DNA of 64,000 nucleotides from Pedobacter sp. W3I1 (GTDB taxonomy: Bacteria; Bacteroidota; Bacteroidia; Sphingobacteriales; Sphingobacteriaceae): assembly GCF_030816015.1 (NCBI RefSeq), contig NZ_JAUSXN010000001.1:4960001-5024000 (forward strand). The letters run 5' to 3'. A model generated the notes under the pieces. The model was not told the DNA's origin. It saw only the letters and a program-made list of their open reading frames with translations, and made no database searches. This document shows, piece by piece, positions 61,694-64,000 of this stretch. Position 1 is the stretch's first letter; each line of letters opens with the position of its first letter. Both the position numbers and the translations under genes were made by a program.

Positions 61694-62911
61694 TTATTTC
61701 TTAGCTATTCTAAACAAATGTCCATTATCGGTTACCGAATAAAGCGCTCCGTCCTTTCCTTCTACCATATCGCGGAAACGTTCGCCTTTACCTTCCAGCA
61801 ATCGCTCTTCGCCAACAATTTTATCATCTTTTATCATCAATCTGATAATATGCGAACCGCCTAAACCGCCTACAAATAAATTTCCTTTCCATTCTGCAAT
61901 GCTGTTACTATTGTAAAACGCAATACAACCTGGTGAAATACTTGGATTCCAGTAGTAAACAGGTTGCTCCATCCCTTCTTTCTGTTGAATGCCATCGCCC
62001 ACTTTTTTACCGCTATATTCAGTTCCGTAGGTGATAATTGGCCAACCATAGTTTTTGCCCGGTTTAATAATATTCACCTCATCGCCTCCTTTAGGGCCAA
62101 ATTCGGCTTCCCATAAATCTCCGGTTAACGGATTAATGGCCAAACCATCCGGATTCCGCAATCCGTAGGCATAAATTTCTGGTTTTGCATCTGCCTTGCC
62201 AGCAAATGGTCCATTCGCCACTGCTTTGCCATCGGTGGTAAGGTGTAAGATTTTACCCAGAGAAGAATTTAAATACTGCGCCTGGATTCTGATATCGCTG
62301 CCGGAACGTTCGCCTGTACTTACAAATAAATTGCCATTTTTATCGAAAACAATTCTCGATCCGTATTGCAGTTTACCTCCATAAGCTGGTGTAGCCCTGT
62401 AAATTATGGTTTGGTTCTCTATGGTAGTTTCATTAGCTGCCAATTTACCTTTGGCAATGGCCAATAAAACACCTTTATCCTGGGGCTCTGAATAAGCCCA
62501 ATAAATCATCCTGTTTTTAGCAAAGTTCGGATCTAAGGTTACATCCAATAAACCGCCCTGGCCTGAAGGATCTACCTTTGGTAAACCGGTTATCTTTTTG
62601 CTTAATTTCCCATCAGGCGTAAGGATCACCATTGTACCCTGTTTTTGTGTAATTAAAAAACCACCATTTGGAAGAACTGAAATGGCCCATGGATTTTCTA
62701 ACTTTTCGTTAATAATCGTAATATCCAGCGGGGTTTTGGTTTTTACACCTGCGATTCGGGTTTGCCCTGCAAATGCCGGTTTATAATCAGCTGAGGGTTC
62801 GTTAGTTTCAACAGGGTTCTGCGCCGATACACATGCAATATTTGCACAGTTTAGCGTTAAACCTGTCAATAAAATACCTAAAGTTTTATTGTTAAATAAG
62901 TTAATAGACAT
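61694..62911 (-). CDS. PQQ-dependent sugar dehydrogenase (GSDH/sorbosone family)
   Basis: 405 aa. Signal peptide (CVSAQ), then a six-bladed propeller: ENPWAISVLPNGGFLITQKQG, GGLLDVTLDPNFAKNRMIYWAYS, GSRIVFDKNGNLFVSTGERSG, YGLRNPDGLAINPLTGDLWEAEFGPKGGDEVN. These bind PQQ and oxidise sugars in the periplasm. No PQQ synthesis genes are in view. Confidence 0.9.
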   Translation of the reverse strand: MSINLFNNKTLGILLTGLTLNCANIACVSAQNPVETNEPSADYKPAFAGQTRIAGVKTKTPLDITIINEKLENPWAISVLPNGGFLITQKQGTMVILTPDGKLSKKITGLPKVDPSGQGGLLDVTLDPNFAKNRMIYWAYSEPQDKGVLLAIAKGKLAANETTIENQTIIYRATPAYGGKLQYGSRIVFDKNGNLFVSTGERSGSDIRIQAQYLNSSLGKILHLTTDGKAVANGPFAGKADAKPEIYAYGLRNPDGLAINPLTGDLWEAEFGPKGGDEVNIIKPGKNYGWPIITYGTEYSGKKVGDGIQQKEGMEQPVYYWNPSISPGCIAFYNSNSIAEWKGNLFVGGLGGSHIIRLMIKDDKIVGEERLLEGKGERFRDMVEGKDGALYSVTDNGHLFRIAKK

Positions 62912-62954
62912 GATTGTTAGTTTTTTATTAAAGAAACAAAATTATGTTTGCAAT

Positions 62955-62990
62955 AAAAAACCCAAATCCATCAAATGAACCTGGGGTTTT
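62955..62990 (-). terminator. Terminator of trxA
   Basis: On the minus strand AACCC and CAGGTTCA pair with TGGATTTG and GGGTT (several wobbles), followed by TTTTTATT. Confidence 0.6.
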
Positions 62991-63038
62991 AAATATGTTA
63001 CAAGCCTTTAGGCTTTGGTCTTCTGCTTTAAGCTTAAA

Positions 63039-63359
63039 CTAAGCCAATTGCTTGTTTAATTTTTCTGCTAATACTGATTTTGGAACAGCACCAACTTGTT
63101 TGTCAACAACCTGACCATCTTTAAAGTATAATAAAGCCGGGATGTTACGGATACCAAATTGCATTGAAATTTGAGGGTTGTTATCAACGTTCACTTTTCC
63201 AACTACCGCTTTACCATCGTATTCTTTTGCGATTTCTTCTACTACCGGACCAACCATGCGACAAGGGCCACACCATTCTGCCCAAAAATCTACTAATACG
63301 GGTTTATCTGATTTTAATACAAGCTCCTCGAAGTTTGCATCTGTGATTTCTAATGCCAT
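63039..63359 (-). CDS. trxA: Thioredoxin
   Basis: 106 aa from the ATG at 63359 (MALEITDANFEELVL). Active site WCGPC with Cys30 and Cys33, conserved cis-Pro (GIRNIPALLYFKDG). General disulfide reductase of the cytoplasm. Promoter TTG-18 nt-TATATTTG upstream. Confidence 0.95.
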   Translation of the reverse strand: MALEITDANFEELVLKSDKPVLVDFWAEWCGPCRMVGPVVEEIAKEYDGKAVVGKVNVDNNPQISMQFGIRNIPALLYFKDGQVVDKQVGAVPKSVLAEKLNKQLA

Positions 63360-63377
63360 AATTATTTTTTTTATGTT

Positions 63378-63406
63378 CAAATATATGTATTCAATTGTAA
63401 TGCCAA
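63378..63406 (-). promoter_or_regulatory. trxA promoter (-33 TTG, -7 TATATTTG)
   Basis: On the minus strand TTG (63404-63406) and TATATTTG (63378-63385) are 18 nt apart, the best-formed Bacteroidota-type promoter in the window; the ATG is 18 nt further. Confidence 0.55.
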
Positions 63407-63415
63407 CCCATCTGT

Positions 63416-63515
63416 AATGTCAATTTGACATTATTTTGAGGTAGAGGGCTTAAAGGTGAAGGGTATAAGGCTTAGGCGGCTTTAACCTTCCACCTTAAAC
63501 CTTCCGCCTCATACC
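63416..63515. repeat. Short repeat between trxA and dnaE
   Basis: GGCTTAAAGGTGAAGGGTATAAGG and the opposed CCTTCCACCTTAAACCTTCCGCC phrase; dispersed repeat, no gene. Confidence 0.45.
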
Positions 63516-64000
63516 TTAGTTTAGCTTGTAATTTACAACATTCAATCCAAGCAATTGTTCCAAAAACTTATTGCTTGGATTTATTTTAAGATTTTTCGAT
63601 GGCATATCCAACATAATCTCCTTTTCTCTATCAAAAATAGCAAAGTTAAGTTGGCAGTTTTGCTGCTCAGAGTTTGCCTTATTGTCTGCTAGTATGGCTT
63701 CAATCTCGCGCATCAGCTGATCGTTAACCCGCTCAATCGGCACCTGGATAGTTAAACTTTTCGCTAGTTTATCCCTTAGTTCAGACATTAAGTTAATGGC
63801 GGTGATTTTAAATTCCCAATCTCCGGCTTTACCGAAACGCTCACCAACCCTGCCTCTAATCTGTAAGAAATATCCTTCTGTTAAAAACGATTTAAACTTT
63901 AAAAAATCTTCCCCGAACAAGGCCATTTCACTTGCATCTTCATAATCTTCGAAAACAAAAGTACCAAAGGGCTTACCTGTTTTGGTAATCCTTTGCGATG
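63516..64000 (-). CDS. dnaE: DNA polymerase III alpha subunit, C-terminal end (5' part outside window)
   Basis: About 161 codons of the C-terminus are visible, running off the right edge. The OB-fold segment SQRITKTGKPFGTFVFEDYED, then ASEMALFGEDFLKFKSFL and LQIRGRVGERFG, is typical of DnaE. Frame and motif make an earlier start certain, so the ATG at 63926 is internal. Confidence 0.9.
   Translation of the reverse strand, partial: SQRITKTGKPFGTFVFEDYEDASEMALFGEDFLKFKSFLTEGYFLQIRGRVGERFGKAGDWEFKITAINLMSELRDKLAKSLTIQVPIERVNDQLMREIEAILADNKANSEQQNCQLNFAIFDREKEIMLDMPSKNLKINPSNKFLEQLLGLNVVNYKLN

Noticed and set aside
63516..63926. A separate 136-aa gene starting at 63926
   Set aside because: The frame stays open to the window edge with continuous DnaE-like sequence, so the ATG is internal to dnaE.
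1..64000. tRNA or rRNA genes
   Set aside because: No T-arm/anticodon-arm combinations or rRNA-like sequence were found by eye; a covariance search (tRNAscan-SE, Rfam) would be decisive.

Overview
The window looks like a chromosomal segment from a Sphingobacteriaceae bacterium (Bacteroidota), most likely Pedobacter or a close relative. The basis is the gene content (gldA, gldC, gldF, gldG, DUF4397 and DUF3810 proteins, Bacteroidota-type Ccm proteins, a complete-type homogentisate route), the low GC content, promoters of the TAnnTTTG type, weak or absent Shine-Dalgarno sequences, and many short dispersed inverted repeats between genes. No rRNA, tRNA, CRISPR array or prophage was seen.

Layout. 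1-10.1 kb: cytochrome c maturation genes on the minus strand (ccmB, ccmC, a ccmD-like gene, ccmE, ccmF running off the left edge). They are interrupted by a frameshifted glutamate dehydrogenase gene and by three plus-strand envelope genes. 10.3-25.8 kb: housekeeping and repair genes: ogt, a cupin, gldC, a DEAD-box helicase, pyrC, a broken toxin-antitoxin remnant, a DUF3810 peptidase-like protein, miaE, a glycosyltransferase, hscA, a luciferase-like oxidoreductase, a phospholipase C-like protein and DedA. 25.8-35.2 kb: a long minus-strand block with two DUF4397 lipoproteins, dnaN, gldG-gldF, three outer-membrane barrels, gldA and a glycerophosphodiesterase. 35.2-42.2 kb: a LuxR remnant, glyS, a 2H phosphoesterase, ThuA, an AraC regulator with its likely target SDR gene, a CAP-domain protein and GtrA.

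42.3-44.9 kb is the most unusual stretch. It holds an IS110-family element with a candidate bridge-RNA region, followed by a 1.1 kb non-coding array made of two 564-bp tandem units, each with two copies of a hairpin-forming subrepeat. 45-55.8 kb: aromatic amino acid catabolism, with phenylalanine hydroxylase, a fumarylacetoacetase-family hydrolase, homogentisate dioxygenase and 4-hydroxyphenylpyruvate dioxygenase. Together these would take phenylalanine through tyrosine and homogentisate toward fumarate and acetoacetate; the aminotransferase and maleylacetoacetate isomerase are not in the window. A PIN-domain toxin-antitoxin pair, an SDR, an NlpC/P60 protein and a flavin reductase lie between them. 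56-64 kb: a PoxB-like pyruvate oxidase, an orphan terminator suggesting a small RNA, a DsbA-like/peroxiredoxin pair, a DUF58 protein, a PQQ-type sugar dehydrogenase, thioredoxin and the 3' end of dnaE.

The main points for a second look are the gdhA frameshift, CcmE with Cys in place of the heme-binding His, the IS110 bridge-RNA candidate, the nested tandem array, the phased operator repeats upstream of the SDR gene, a set of apparently leaderless promoters, the orphan terminator near 58.55 kb, and a 33-codon ORF upstream of hmgA. All functional calls come from reading the sequence; no database search was run.
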